Source: JAQGMV01 sp035626595 (GTDB lineage Bacteria; Pseudomonadota; Gammaproteobacteria; Burkholderiales; SG8-41). From it: a stretch of DNA of 64,000 bases. Location of the stretch: positions 1 through 64,000 of the forward strand of contig DASPNJ010000047.1 in the NCBI GenBank assembly GCA_035626595.1, written 5' to 3'. Below are positions 35,005 through 45,503 of the stretch, piece by piece. Under the pieces are notes generated by a model that was not told the DNA's origin, did not search any database, and saw nothing but the letters and a program-made list of their open reading frames with translations. The position numbers and the translations under genes were made by a program. The number at the start of each line of letters is the position of its first letter. Position 1 is the stretch's first letter.

Positions 35005-35573
35005 CGGGCTGGTTCCCTCGTCCTGACTGTCTTCATAGCACCGCCCCAGACAACCAGTTGCTCGAGCATCGTTTGCACCGAGTTCTCGTGTCGCGGGTCG
35101 GGTTTGAAGACGCTGAAATTCTCAAAGTCGGTGAAGAGCGATAGCATCACCTGTGCACGCACGGTGGCGACCATGACTTCCGCCATGACTAGGCGGAGGT
35201 GCTCCACCGCTCGTGCACCACCGGCACTGCCGTAGCTCACGAAGCCCGCCGCCTTGTTGTTCCATTCTCGATAGAGGAAGTCGATCGCGTTCTTGAGCGA
35301 GCCCGAAGCGCCGTGGTTGTACTCGGGCGTGACGAATACATAGGCGTCGAAGGAGCCGATCTTCGCTGCCCATCTTTTGGTGTGCTCATGCTGATACTGG
35401 CCGAAGGACGGCGGGATGGGCTCGTCGAGCAATGGAAGCTTGTAGTCGGCGATGTCGACGAGCTCGACCTCCGCATCGCTGCGTGTTTTCGCTATCTCGT
35501 ACACCCATCGAGCGACAGCCTCGTTGTTACGTCCAGGACGGGTGCTTCCGGTGATGATGCCAACACGAATCAT
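35001..35573 (-). CDS. NADPH-dependent FMN reductase
   Basis: A 190-residue flavodoxin-fold enzyme. GIITGSTRPGRNNEAVARWV at residues 4-23 is the FMN phosphate loop, and FVTPEYNHGASGSLKNAIDF near residue 80 is the second flavin loop. It reduces FMN or quinones with NAD(P)H. The ATG at 35573 has GGAG 7 bases upstream. It overlaps the pirin remnant by 4 bases and is intact amid decayed neighbours. Confidence 0.9.
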   Translation of the reverse strand: MIRVGIITGSTRPGRNNEAVARWVYEIAKTRSDAEVELVDIADYKLPLLDEPIPPSFGQYQHEHTKRWAAKIGSFDAYVFVTPEYNHGASGSLKNAIDFLYREWNNKAAGFVSYGSAGGARAVEHLRLVMAEVMVATVRAQVMLSLFTDFENFSVFKPDPRHENSVQTMLEQLVVWGGAMKTVRTREPAR

Positions 35574-35678
35574 GATCATGCTCCTTACCTGTTGAACCAC
35601 TAACTAAAGATGTGCGCACGTTGTGGACGGCGATCAGCCGATCGCCCCGTCCGCCTGCGTCGACGCCCCTGCTCGCGC

Positions 35679-35885
35679 CTAAACGACGTTGATGTAGGGT
35701 TGAGCCCAAGCTGCGATCAAATCGGCCACGTAAGCAGCGTCGCTGCGTCGGCTAATCAGGTGATCGGCGTGATCGAGAGAGATGAAGCTTTTGGGATGCT
35801 TCGCCTCCGCAAAGATGCGCGTGGCGTTGTCGATCCCTACGGTCGTGTCCGCCGGGGAGTGCATGACGAGCAATGCTTTACGCAC
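35679..35885 (-). pseudogene. Alpha/beta-hydrolase, C-terminal fragment
   Basis: Encodes ALLVMHSPADTTVGIDNATR and SFISLDHADHLIS, the strand with the catalytic Asp and the His region of an alpha/beta hydrolase, about the last 65 residues. The nucleophile half is gone. Confidence 0.7.
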
Positions 35886-35929
35886 TCCTCAATGATTCGG
35901 AGGCGTGCGCTGCGCCTGCTTGCACAGCA

Positions 35930-36270
35930 CGCGCAGCGCGTCCGCGAGCGAAGGCACACCGTCCCTTGCGTCCGGCTTTCTCCACCGCGTCACGAAACTT
36001 CGCGTCATCCCGCGAGTTCGTCGAGCTGGGCTCGATCGGATCGCCGGGATGCACGTGCAGGGTTCCGGCCATACGTAGCCACTGAAGCCGAGCGTTTCGA
36101 CCGCTGTCACGATCGTCGGGACCTTGAAGAGCTTCGAAGTGCACGCAAGCGCCGACGTTGCTTCGAAGCAGCTGGCGATCGATCGAGGGTGACACCAAAG
36201 GCCATCTGCGGCTGCTGGTCGATGAAGATCACGCGGAGTTCTCGGAAGTGAGCAGTTCGCGGTTCGACAT
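35930..36270 (-). pseudogene. Isochorismatase-family (YcaC-like) hydrolase, multiply frameshifted
   Basis: A good start (AGGAG, ATG at 36270) gives MSNRELLTSENS, then frames alternate: VIFIDQQPQMAFGV, SIDRQLLRSNV, TAVETLGFSGYVWPE, SRDDAKFRDAVEKAGRKG. The ordered pieces match the N-terminal ~120 residues of YcaC-like hydrolases; the rest is missing and runs into the hydrolase fragment. It is divergent from the intact LysR gene. Confidence 0.78.
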
Positions 36271-36458
36271 TGTTGTCTCCTGAATGGCTGTTCTGGCGCT
36301 CGCGCATTGGAGCGCGCCAGTGGATACTTTCGGGAAGAGACGGGAGCGATTCGCAGCTGAACTGCAATTCAATGGCCCGCCGCGGAGAAACAATGCTAGC
36401 CGGCCGCTCTTTCGAGTTGGTCGACTAATTTCGAGCGGTTCGTTCGAAAGGATCGAAC

Positions 36459-37370
36459 ATGAAGCTAAGCGTCGACGGGTTGCTCATCATCGATGCGATC
36501 AGTCGCCGCGGCAGCTTTGCTGCTGCTGCGGAAGAACTTTCCCGCGTGCCGTCCACGATCTCCTATGCGGTCCAAAAGCTGGAAGAGGATCTGGGCGTTC
36601 GGATATTTGACCGCAGCGGAAAGCGCGCACGTCTTACGGAGGCCGGCGAGGAGCTCCTGCGCGAGGGCCGGCTGATACTCCAGGCATTGGCGCATCTCGA
36701 GGACCGCGCGAGAGGCCTCGCACAAGGATGCGAAGCGACGTTGCGAATATCGCTCGACGCGCTACTCCCGTGCGAGCCGCTGCTCGAGCTCGCGGTCTAT
36801 TTCTACAGGGAGTTCGACTCCACTGACTTACGCTTTACTCATGAAGTGCTCGGCGGGAGCTGGGACGCACTTGCAACCCAGCGGGCCGATCTCGTCGTGG
36901 GCGCAAGCGGGGAAGGCCCTGGAGACTCGGGTTATCAGACGCGGCTGATTGGAAAGATCGAATTCGCCGCCGTCGTCGCCCCGGATCATCCACTGGCTCG
37001 TCACCCGTCGCCCATAGCCAGTGACGTGTGGCGGCAATACCGCGCCGTTGCGATCGGCGACACATCGCAGCGGCTCGAGCCCAGAACCGTCGGCCTTCTC
37101 CTCGGCCAGAAGACGCTCACTGTGCCTCACTTGCAGGCCAAGCTCTCGGCGCAGCTGAAAGGGCTCGGCGTAGGTTATTTCCCGCGGTGCTTCGTGGCGT
37201 CCCACATTGCCGCCGGAAGCCTCGTGGAGGTGCAGCTCGAGAACCCACGCTCACCTGAACATTTCTATTTAGCTTGGGATGGGCGCTCGAAGGGCAAAGC
37301 CCTCGCGTGGTGGATTGAGCAACTGGACAAACCAGATCTGATTGCGCGCTGGGCTGGACATCCGCTCTGA
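36459..37370 (+). CDS. LysR-family transcriptional regulator
   Basis: A 303-residue regulator: winged helix (IIDAISRRGSFAAAAEELSR; STISYAVQKLEEDLGVRIFD) and a substrate-binding domain (DLVVGASGEGPGDSGYQ; IEFAAVVAPDHPLARHP). Intact from start to stop. It is divergent from the decayed isochorismatase gene, the classic LysR arrangement, so it may have lost its nearest target while still controlling the FMN reductase (inference). Confidence 0.9.
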   Translation: MKLSVDGLLIIDAISRRGSFAAAAEELSRVPSTISYAVQKLEEDLGVRIFDRSGKRARLTEAGEELLREGRLILQALAHLEDRARGLAQGCEATLRISLDALLPCEPLLELAVYFYREFDSTDLRFTHEVLGGSWDALATQRADLVVGASGEGPGDSGYQTRLIGKIEFAAVVAPDHPLARHPSPIASDVWRQYRAVAIGDTSQRLEPRTVGLLLGQKTLTVPHLQAKLSAQLKGLGVGYFPRCFVASHIAAGSLVEVQLENPRSPEHFYLAWDGRSKGKALAWWIEQLDKPDLIARWAGHPL

Positions 37371-37373
37371 CGT

Positions 37374-37841
37374 CTAACGTGCGGACGTACGTACGTCGTG
37401 TGTGGCGGACATGCCGGAGACGCTCTTCAGCAACTCGAATGCAAGATGCGGCGCGCTCGCCTGACCGGGAGTACCGAACGTGAGCGCGCCCTTCTTCGAC
37501 AGCGCGACGAGATCCTGAATATTCCGAGCCGCTATCGACGCGTTCACGACGACGATCTGCGGCGTCGTAATCACTTGGGAGATCGGAGCGCAGTCACGCA
37601 ACACGTCGAACCGCGGTTCTTTCGTGACGAGATGAACGGTGGTTATGCTCGATGGCGCCACGATCATCGTGTAGCCGTCCGCGGGCGCGCGCGCCGCGAG
37701 CTGGTAACCGAGTACGCCGGGCGCGCCGGAACGATTGTCGACAACGACCGGGACTGCCAGTGCAGCAGTCAAGTGATTGCGTGCGTGGGCCACGCCGCCC
37801 ATCGCGACAATCAGCATCAGGACAGTGAAGCGCGCGATCAC
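37374..37841 (-). pseudogene. Bug-family (TctC-like) receptor, internally deleted and truncated
   Basis: A signal-like start (VLMLIVAMGGVAHA) runs into HLTAALAVPVVVDNRSGAPG with about 24 residues missing in between (the usual PVRxIVPxPPGG segment). Sequence continues to FGTPGQASAPHLAFELLK and then ends after unrelated residues, leaving less than half of a ~325-residue receptor. Related to the remnant at 38752. Confidence 0.78.
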
Positions 37842-37887
37842 GGTTCCGCTGCAGAACACTCTGCTTCCGACGAACGCTGCCACCGCC

Positions 37888-38738
37888 TCACACTCGGCTG
37901 CCAAACTGCGCTGCTTCCGAGATCGCATCGACGCGCAGCCCTCGAAACCATTCGCCGAGCTCGTTGTGGCGAACGAACCAAACGTCCTGGTAGGCGCTCA
38001 GATGGCGCAAACCCTTGGCTATGTTGGCAGCCATTACGGGCCGTCCACCGAAATGTCCATGAAATGCGACGTGCAGCAGTCCCAGCCGTTCCGGTGTGTA
38101 CAGGTAATCGAACGCGTTCACATACGTCTGGAAGAACTCCGACGGTGTGCCTCTTACCCGGTTGTCGACAAAATCACTCCACGGCAAGGCGACAATCGCG
38201 CCGCCCGCCGTTTTCTGTAGGCGTGGCAGGCTTGTATTGAGAGCATCGGCATGCCACTCAGTCCGGCGCGCGCCAACAGGTCTGCGGTAACGGAATTCCA
38301 GGAGTACACCGGAGTTACCCATCCGGTCGGTCTGTTGCCTGAGGCTTTCTCCAAATGTCGAGGGACGTCCGGATCGTCGCGTCTTGGTCCGAGTCCGACA
38401 TATCCAGCCGATACTCGTTTTGTGCGTAGCCATGACCCGCGATCGCCCGCTCGCACCGGACGATTTCCCGAATCAGATCCGGATAGGTCTCGGCGCTGAG
38501 CGCATTGGCGAACACGGTCGCCGGGATGCCAATGTTGTTCAGCAGGCGCAACAGGCGCCAAACGCCCTCCTCGCCACCGTACTGGGACCAGTGCGCGCGG
38601 GTAGATCTACGGCACCGGCTCGAAGCTGCGTGGTTCTTGGAAAGTAAGTCGGGGACTTGCCCTCCCCCATGTCTCTAGAACGGCACTCACAAGCACTGCG
38701 ACCCGCTTACCGCCCGGCCACGAAATTGGTTCATTCAT
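37888..38738 (-). pseudogene. Polysaccharide deacetylase family protein, frameshifted
   Basis: Begins NEPISWPGGKRVAVLVS at 38738, changes frame to LLNNIGIPATVFANALSAET and HGYAQNEYRLDMSDSDQD, then GWVTPVYSWNSVTADLLARA, and ends with RLGLLHVAFHGHFGGRPVMA. These are ordered segments of a PuuE/allantoinase-type NodB-fold hydrolase. At least three frame changes. Confidence 0.78.
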
Positions 38739-38751
38739 TAAATGCACCTTC

Positions 38752-39694
38752 CTGGTTAGTGCGGCTGAATTCCCGCGACTTTCGCGACCTTGGTCCACTT
38801 GTTCACGTCGTCTCGGATGGTGCGGGCGAATTCCGCGGGCTTCTTCCGACGAGGTCGCCCTCGCCAAGCTGCCTTTTTGCGTCCGGGTGTTGAAGCGCTT
38901 TGAGAGTCACCTCATGCGCGCAGGCAAGGATCGCCTTGGGTGGCTGCGCCTGCGAGAAGTCCGAACCGCTGAACAGGTTCGTATTTCGGATAGCCAGATT
39001 CACTGATCGTCGGCACGTTAGGTAGTGCCTCAAACCGCTTGCGGCTCGTGACCGCGAGTGGCCGCACCTTCCCGGTCTCAATGTGAGGCTTAATCGAAAT
39101 CAGATTCACCAGCATCACGGGCACGCGTCCTCCAACCACATCGATCAGGGCAGGTCCCACGCCTTTGAACGGCACGTGCGTCATCGGAAACCCGCGACAG
39201 CTTCAATAACTCCATAGCCAAGTGCGGGGCGCTTGCAGGGCCGGGCGAGGCGAACGACAAGTCCGTCTTCTTCGCTAGCGCAGCTCCTGAAGCGTGCGAG
39301 CCGCGAGTGTGGGGTGCACGACCACCACCTGCGGAATCTCAACCACCTGTGTGATGGGTGCAAAGTCACGGACCACGTCAAATCCTGGATCACGCGTAAG
39401 TAGATGCACTGTCGTCATCGACGACGGCGCGACCAGCAGCGTATAACCGTCGGCCGGCGACCGCGCGGCGAGCTGGTAGCCGATTACACCCGAAGCACCA
39501 CCGCGGTTATCTACTATGAAATTTGTGCCCAGAGCAGCGGTGAACTGTGCAGCTAGAAAACGGCCCGTGGTATCGGTGCCACCGCCTGGGGGAGACGGTA
39601 CTATCACGCGGACCGGCTTCGTTGGCCACGGCGCCTGCGCAAAGGCCGCCGAAGTCATCACGATGAATGCCGCTAGAACGTAAAGCCGCGTCAC
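38752..39694 (-). pseudogene. Bug-family (TctC-like) receptor, frameshifted
   Basis: Complete in length but not in frame: signal peptide and WPTKPVRVIVPSPPGGGTD, IVDNRGGASGVIGYQLAA, then a break after ARTLQEL near 39280, MTHVPFKGVGPALIDVVGG in a second frame, PNVPTISESGYP, and a final NKWTKVAKVAGIQPH. It would have been the periplasmic receptor of a tripartite carboxylate transporter. Confidence 0.8.
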
Positions 39695-39716
39695 AAGCCA
39701 TCTCCCTTATTGTGTG

Positions 39717-40625
39717 TCATCGGCCCGCTGCGACGACATTCACCAATGTGCCGACGCGCTCCACGTAACGATTCCACTCGATCGCCCGGCTGCAACCATT
39801 TGCCCGTGCCTACGCCGCCACCCTCACAAGTGCCTGTCGAAATCACGTCTCCCGGATAAAGTGTCATGGATCGCGAAATATCCGCGAGAAGCTCGGGCAC
39901 CTTGAAGATCATCGATTTGGTGTTCGAGTGCCGCCGCACCTCGCCATTGACCGTGCATCGAATCTCTAATGGCTAAGGCTCACCAACCTCGTCCTTCATA
40001 ACCAGAAACGGTCCCATAGGACACGCGTTGTCGAGTCCTTTGCCTTGCGTCCAGTTCTTCCCATAGCGACGGGCGAGATCCGGAAACTGCTCGACCATCT
40101 CGAAATCGCGGTAGCTCACGTCGTTTAAAACGGTGTAGCCGGCGATGTAGTCGTAGGCACGCTCTGCTTTCACATTCCGCGCGGGCGCCCGATGATTGCG
40201 GCGATCTCCACCTCGAGATCCATCTTCTGTGAGATCGAATGCGCCAGGATGGGATCGCCTGGATTTACCACTGAACCGGAGTGCTTATAGAAGAAGAACG
40301 GGCTTTCGGGCGGCTTCAAATTAGCGTCTTTCCCGTGTTCCCAATAATTCACGACGTGTGCCAGGATCGTCGAACTCGGCTCATACGGTGCGAGGATCTT
40401 CAGCGCGGAGAGTGAGAGCGGTTCGATTGATCTTCGATCAGCGATTTCAGCGGCAAGATCTTGCGCACGTTCAGCAGCAAGAAGAAATGATCTGATGTCA
40501 CGGAATACCTAGTCCGCCCAGCTCAGGCCGAGGCATTGGGCACCGAGCCACAAGTCGTGGACGTCCTCGTCCTGCACGAGTCCGAGTCTCGGCCCGGCGG
40601 CCGATAAAAAGCGCACGATCTTCAT
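39717..40625 (-). pseudogene. Fumarylacetoacetate-hydrolase family protein, multiple lesions
   Basis: Starts MKIVRFLSAAGPRLGLVQDE at 40625 and meets TAG after LGLSWAD. It continues as FFFYKHSGSVVNPGDPILAH and MDLEVEIAAIIGR, YIAGYTVLNDVSYRDFEM in the next frame, MIFKVPELLADISRSMTLYP and DVISTGTCEGGG, and ends NRYVERVGTLVNVVAAGR in another. All FAH-domain segments are present in order, so decay is by point lesions and not truncation. It precedes the Bug receptor remnant in an apparent former operon. Confidence 0.8.
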
Positions 40626-40866
40626 TGCTCGTGAATCCTTGTTATGTGAGTCAATCTACTGCGACGCTATCGCGCGTGAATTGCGCAATCGCATCGAGCA
40701 GGGCATCCAATGCGGCTGCGGCTGCATCGGGTTCGCGTCTGCTATGCGCGCGCGACTTGAGCGTGCAGTCGGCGGGGCAGCACGGTGCGAGGACCTTCGC
40801 TTTGCAGGCGTTGCGCTTTCCTTGGGCCGGCTCTGCCGACGCACGACCGTCATACCCGCCCGGCGG

Positions 40867-41683
40867 CTAAGGCGATCGCATGCACCTCTTCGGGCCGCAA
40901 TTCAGGATCACTCGACGCGCATATAGATCGAGCACCACCGCCAGATATAGCCAGCCCTGCGGGGGTACGAAGGTATGTGTAGTCACCCACCCACAGCTCA
41001 TTGGGGCCACAGGCACGACGCTGCACAGTCCGTTGTTGAAACGAGCATACAGCTCGTCGCGCCCGCTGTTGCGGCGATATCGGCGCTTCCGCTCAGCAAC
41101 GATGCCGTGTGCGCGCATCAAACGCGCGACCCGGTGCCGGCCGCAGCGGTATCCGCGGTGGAGCAACTCCAGATGCATTCGAGGGCTGCCATTGCACGCT
41201 CAGTGTCACGATGAATATCGTGAATCGCCGCGATCGGCTCGACGTTCGCCTGCGCACGCGGGCTAGCCTCGCGCGTGCGCCAAGCATAGTAGCCGCTGCT
41301 CGACACGTGCATATAACGACACAACCACCTTATTTTGAAGCGCCCCCCGTGCTCCGCGATGAACGAGAAGATTTCTGCTTTGGTCGCGAGCCGGAGGGTT
41401 CGAGCTTTTTTAGCAGGTCGTTCTCCTCGCGCCGCTGTGCGTTCTCGCGCTCCAACTCCCGGATCCGTCCTTCAGCTTCCGTCAGGGTTGCTGCCTTCAG
41501 TCGCTTCGCTGGTCTCTCCATCACGAGCTTCCCATCGCGCATCTCCTTCTTCCAACGCGATAGCATAAACGGATGGATCTCGAGCGCCGCCGCGACGTCT
41601 TGCGTGAGGATCTGGGGATGATTGGCCAGTCTCACCGCGTGGACCTTGAACTGGATGTCGTGACGCCGATGCTGCTTCTTCAA
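40867..41683 (-). mobile_element. IS3-family insertion sequence remnant
   Basis: OrfA (41330-41683) has the HTH region (HDIQFKVHAVRLANHPQI; MLSRWKKEMRDGKL) and leucine-zipper-like tail. OrfB pieces follow in separate frames: MHVSSSGYYAWRTREASPRA and AIHDIHRDTE, then HRGYRCGRHRVARLMRAHGI and GWLYLAVVLDLYARRVI, where it breaks off. The first catalytic Asp region reads WVTTHTF instead of the usual WVTDITY, and the second Asp and Glu lie beyond the break. Not functional. Confidence 0.8.
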
Positions 41684-41944
41684 AGCACACCTCCTGCGGC
41701 AAAATGCCGCTGTGAAGGTGTCACTAAATCAGGGCACGTTCAGCCTGCATTTCAGGCGCCGGTAGACTAATCCGTGCGTGCCCTATGCGACGGCACTGGC
41801 GTCCTGTGCGCGGTGCGCGACATCAGCTGCGCATCTCGAAATCGGGTCACATGCAGGCGGCCTGCCCTGTCTGCAAGCGGCTCGTGGCTGCGAAGCGGCG
41901 TTTGGGCACTATCGAATTCATACGGCATGAGCGCAGCTAGCTGA

Positions 41945-43795
41945 TTAGGGCGCTGTAGCCAGCAGTTCCTCGAGTTTTTGCAGATCTGCCGGCTTTGTGA
42001 GGTGAGCGTCGAATCCGGCGCTGCGAGCGCGACGCTCGTCCTCGGACTCGCCGTAGCCAGTGATTGCAATCAAGAAAACGGGTAACTTGTTTGCCCTCAC
42101 CTGCTGCGCCACCTTGTAGCCGTCTATACGCGGCGTCGCGACATCAATGATGCTGACGTCAGGCCGCTCTTTCTTGATTTGGTCGAGGCCGCTTTCCCCA
42201 TCTTTCGCAGTTATAACTTCGTGCCCTTTGCGCACGAGAAGAACACGCAAGCTCTCAAGGACATCCCGATCATCTTCAATGAGTACGATCTTGTGCTGGC
42301 GCTCGTGTGAGTCGGCTGAGGCTGCTCGCTTGTCGGCATTCACGTGTTCTATGGCGGGGAAACGGATTTGAACCGTAGTCCCCATCCCGAGCCCACCGCT
42401 CGTTAGCTGTATCGTGCCGCCGTGGAGTTCGACAAGCCGGCGTACGAGGGTCAAACCAATTCCGAGCCCGCCTGCGCGATGTTGCGAGCCTTCTGGATTG
42501 CTTTGGTAAAACAGGTCAAAAACGCGCGGCAATTCGTCAGCTGCCAAGCCGATCCCATTGTCCGTTACAGTCAAAATTGCCTTGTCGCGTGAACGCTGCA
42601 CGCGCACCACCACGGACGTTCCGATCGGGCTGTAGTTGAATGCGTTCGTGAGCAGGTTCGCTACGATCTGTTCGAGCCGCGTCGCATCGCCTTGTATCCA
42701 GACAGATTCGCCGTAGCATTCAACGTTGTGCTGCCGCGCGCGTTCAGATGCCGTCATGGCTGCAGCGGCGTTCGTCACGCATGCATAAAGGTCTAGCGGT
42801 TCGGCATGCAAAGTCATCTTTCCAGCCATCACGCGGCCCACTTCCATCAGATCATCGGTCATTCGACGCAGGTGCTTCGTTTGACGTTCGATGATGTCGC
42901 GCGCGAGTTGGCTGCTCGGGTTCCGCAGTTCAGCCCGATCCAGCAAGGCGAGTGCGTTCGAGATAGCCGCGAGCGGATTGCGCAGTTCGTGACCGAGCAT
43001 CGCGAGAAACTCGTCTTTTGCCTTGTTTGTTTCGTGTGCGTGCTCGAGCGAAGCGGTCATGCGCTGGGTCCGCGCAGCCAAGCGAGCGTCCATGAGAGAC
43101 AGAGCGAGCGTCACTGACAGAATCATAATTGTCGCGGACGTAACGGCACCCGCGAGCCAGAACTTGTCGGTTACCGCGCCAGAGAGGCATACCGCATTAG
43201 GATCAATGTGCACAGCAGCCATCGCTGTATAGTGCATGCCTGAGATCGCGATGCCCATGACAATCGCACTCGCGAACTTCAGTACGCGCGGCCAGCGCGA
43301 GCTCAGGCGCAGTTTGAACGCCATACCTAATGCGGCGAGGGATGCCGCAATCGCGACGGCAATAGACGCGATCACGAGCGCTGAGTTGTAGGACAGCGGC
43401 GGATCGAGCACGATCGCTGCCATGCCCACGTAATGCATGGAAACAATAGCGACGCCCATGATGACTGCAGCGATCGCGAGCAACTGCCAGCTTAAAGACA
43501 AACGGCTGACGACGTGCAGGGCAAAGCCGGAAGCAATGATCGCGATCAGTAGTGAGACCAGCGTCGTGAGCAGATCGTAACCAAGCGGTATGGGCGAGTT
43601 GAACGCGAGCATCCCGATGAAATGCATCGACCAAATGCCCACGCCCATAGCGAACGCGCCACCCCACAGCCACGCCCGCGCGGCCGAGCCGCGCGAGGCA
43701 GTGATACGGGACGCGAGGTCTAGCGCCGTGTACGACGCAAATGCGGCGACGATCACCGACACCAGAACAAGGGAATAGTTGTATTGCCCAGCCAT
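41945..43795 (-). CDS. MHYT-domain hybrid histidine kinase
   Basis: A 616-residue membrane sensor. Seven hydrophobic helices carry three MHYT-type motifs (SMHFIGM, SMHYVGM, GMHYTAM at about residues 56, 119 and 186), proposed to bind copper and sense O2, CO or NO. Then come the H box (EFLAMLGHELRNPLAAI), the ATP domain (NLLTNAFNYS; VTDNGIGL; GGLGIGLTL) and a C-terminal receiver (IVLIEDDRD; acceptor Asp in SIIDVATP; Thr in AITGYG; Lys in LTKPAD) with all key residues present. The neighbour at 43967 is an atypical receiver protein and likely partner. Confidence 0.92.
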   Translation of the reverse strand: MAGQYNYSLVLVSVIVAAFASYTALDLASRITASRGSAARAWLWGGAFAMGVGIWSMHFIGMLAFNSPIPLGYDLLTTLVSLLIAIIASGFALHVVSRLSLSWQLLAIAAVIMGVAIVSMHYVGMAAIVLDPPLSYNSALVIASIAVAIAASLAALGMAFKLRLSSRWPRVLKFASAIVMGIAISGMHYTAMAAVHIDPNAVCLSGAVTDKFWLAGAVTSATIMILSVTLALSLMDARLAARTQRMTASLEHAHETNKAKDEFLAMLGHELRNPLAAISNALALLDRAELRNPSSQLARDIIERQTKHLRRMTDDLMEVGRVMAGKMTLHAEPLDLYACVTNAAAAMTASERARQHNVECYGESVWIQGDATRLEQIVANLLTNAFNYSPIGTSVVVRVQRSRDKAILTVTDNGIGLAADELPRVFDLFYQSNPEGSQHRAGGLGIGLTLVRRLVELHGGTIQLTSGGLGMGTTVQIRFPAIEHVNADKRAASADSHERQHKIVLIEDDRDVLESLRVLLVRKGHEVITAKDGESGLDQIKKERPDVSIIDVATPRIDGYKVAQQVRANKLPVFLIAITGYGESEDERRARSAGFDAHLTKPADLQKLEELLATAP

Positions 43796-43966
43796 GCAAG
43801 CGCGTGATGCTTTCTAATGATCTGTGCGCCAAATACCACGGCGGCGCGCCCTCGTATGTTAGCTGACAGCAGCCGTGCAGGTCGCGCCGTACCGGCGCTG
43901 CCGCACGTTATGCACAAGGTACTCCCCTCGCCGGGCCCAACTCCCGTCAGACGCGCGCTCCGGCAC

Positions 43967-44647
43967 TCATTCTGGTGCCTTTTCAGCTGCGTACATCTGG
44001 AGCCATTTTCTATCGAAGGTCGCTCGCGTGCCGCCTGCCTCGAGGAACGCGCGCATTGCCTTCGCACGCGCGCTGCGCTTCGCGCTCTCGCCGGACGCCG
44101 TGGAATGTGCGCTTAGCAACTGTGCAGCGGCTGCTCGGCGTTCGAATTCACTTCGTATTGCACGCCGTGCTTCGTTTTCCGCACGCACGAGACTTGAGCG
44201 ACGAGAAGCGAGTAGCGTTTCGACGCGACTGTGCAACGCGTGCGGCTCGAGCGGTATGGTGAGGAACGCATCTGCACCCGCGCGCAGCGCACGCTTCTTC
44301 GCATCGTCGCTCGTCGCCTTGCTAAAGAAGCAGATTGGGACGTGCGGATCGTCTTTGCGTATCTCGCGACAAAGGCTGACGCCTGACCAGTCGGGTAGCC
44401 AGTAATCAAGCACGTAGGCATCAAACGCGGAAGAATTGATGGACGCCAGCGCTTCTCGACCGGTCCACGCTGAGCTGACGTAGCCCGGATCAAGCGTCTG
44501 CGTAACGAACCGCTGCAGTTCGGGATCGCCGCTGGCGCACAGCACATTAGGCTCGGCGACGGGGCTTACCTCAATTTTGCTGATCTGAGCTTGGCTCCGA
44601 TTGATTGTGCTCGTGTAAGCACATGTGACGCGCCGCTTTCGACGCAC
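43967..44647 (-). CDS. Receiver-domain protein lacking the acidic pocket and Lys
   Basis: A 226-residue paralogue of the protein at 16374 (shared WLPDWSGVSLCREIRKDDPH pattern and helical C-terminus). The acceptor Asp81 is present in YVLDYWLPDW, but the acidic pocket reads LCASGDP and the conserved Lys is Ile131 (FLTIPL). Mg binding and phosphorylation may therefore be weak. It is 171 bases upstream of the MHYT kinase on the same strand. No DNA-binding domain is recognised. Confidence 0.82.
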   Translation of the reverse strand: MRRKRRVTCAYTSTINRSQAQISKIEVSPVAEPNVLCASGDPELQRFVTQTLDPGYVSSAWTGREALASINSSAFDAYVLDYWLPDWSGVSLCREIRKDDPHVPICFFSKATSDDAKKRALRAGADAFLTIPLEPHALHSRVETLLASRRSSLVRAENEARRAIRSEFERRAAAAQLLSAHSTASGESAKRSARAKAMRAFLEAGGTRATFDRKWLQMYAAEKAPE

Positions 44648-45503
44648 TCCTCCCGTGTGTCGTAGCTGTGTGGCGAATCGCGCATCTGACCTTCAGTGCC
44701 GTTGGTCACAATAATAGATATACATTGCGTTTTCGTGTTGTCTCGTCATCAAGGCAACTCGAGTGCTCGCGCGGCGCATCGGTTGTCAGGTCTCCTCGCT
44801 CATCTGGATTTGCTTCTCAGCCTCAAGCCAATCCTCCTCGCAAAGCCGGGCGCGAAGCTGTGCTGTTGGCGCTGCCTGTACGTCCTGTTTTTTGCTATTC
44901 CGGCTCCTTTCGCCGGGCCGTTGGGGTCCTCTGACGAATTCAGCCTAGTTCCGCCTCTGCCACGGCGGCCCGCGCGGGGACCGCTACGGACGCTCTCCGG
45001 CGCGCTGGCCGGGCACCAGTATAGGGTCGGCTGCCGTCCAGCGCATTCGAGTTACCGACGACCTCGATGCGGGCGTCCCGCGCGGGACGGTGCCGACCAT
45101 GGCGGCCCTAGTTTTATCCGTCTTCTCCACCTCCCGGAAATGCGCTACGCAAGATGATCTTCGGAACACTTCGCGACTGGTGCGGTTATGGTCCTTACCT
45201 TAAGCGTGTCTGCGAATGGCCGCCATTCTGTGAGAGAACTTCGAAGCTGTCGCGCGAAAGACGCTCGGCAATCGGCCGAGCTAGTGTTTACCTGCCAAAA
45301 GCGAAGTGCGTTAGGTTTCTTGGTCGAGGGGGCAGCGGCTGCTTAAGGCGATCGAGAGAGTCGTCACGCAGCGCGTCGAACCGGCGCGGACGGAGTCTCG
45401 CCGACAGCCGCGTGGGAACATGCCTTGCTCGATTGAGGATCAATCGAACCGCGCACGAGCGCAGCCCGGTGGCCCCGGGCTATTTGCCTGACTTGGGAGC
45501 AGC
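44648..45503. other. About 850 bp without a convincing gene
   Basis: Open frames on both strands lack recognisable domains. It contains the promoter regions of the receiver gene (left) and the desaturase gene (right). Confidence 0.4.
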
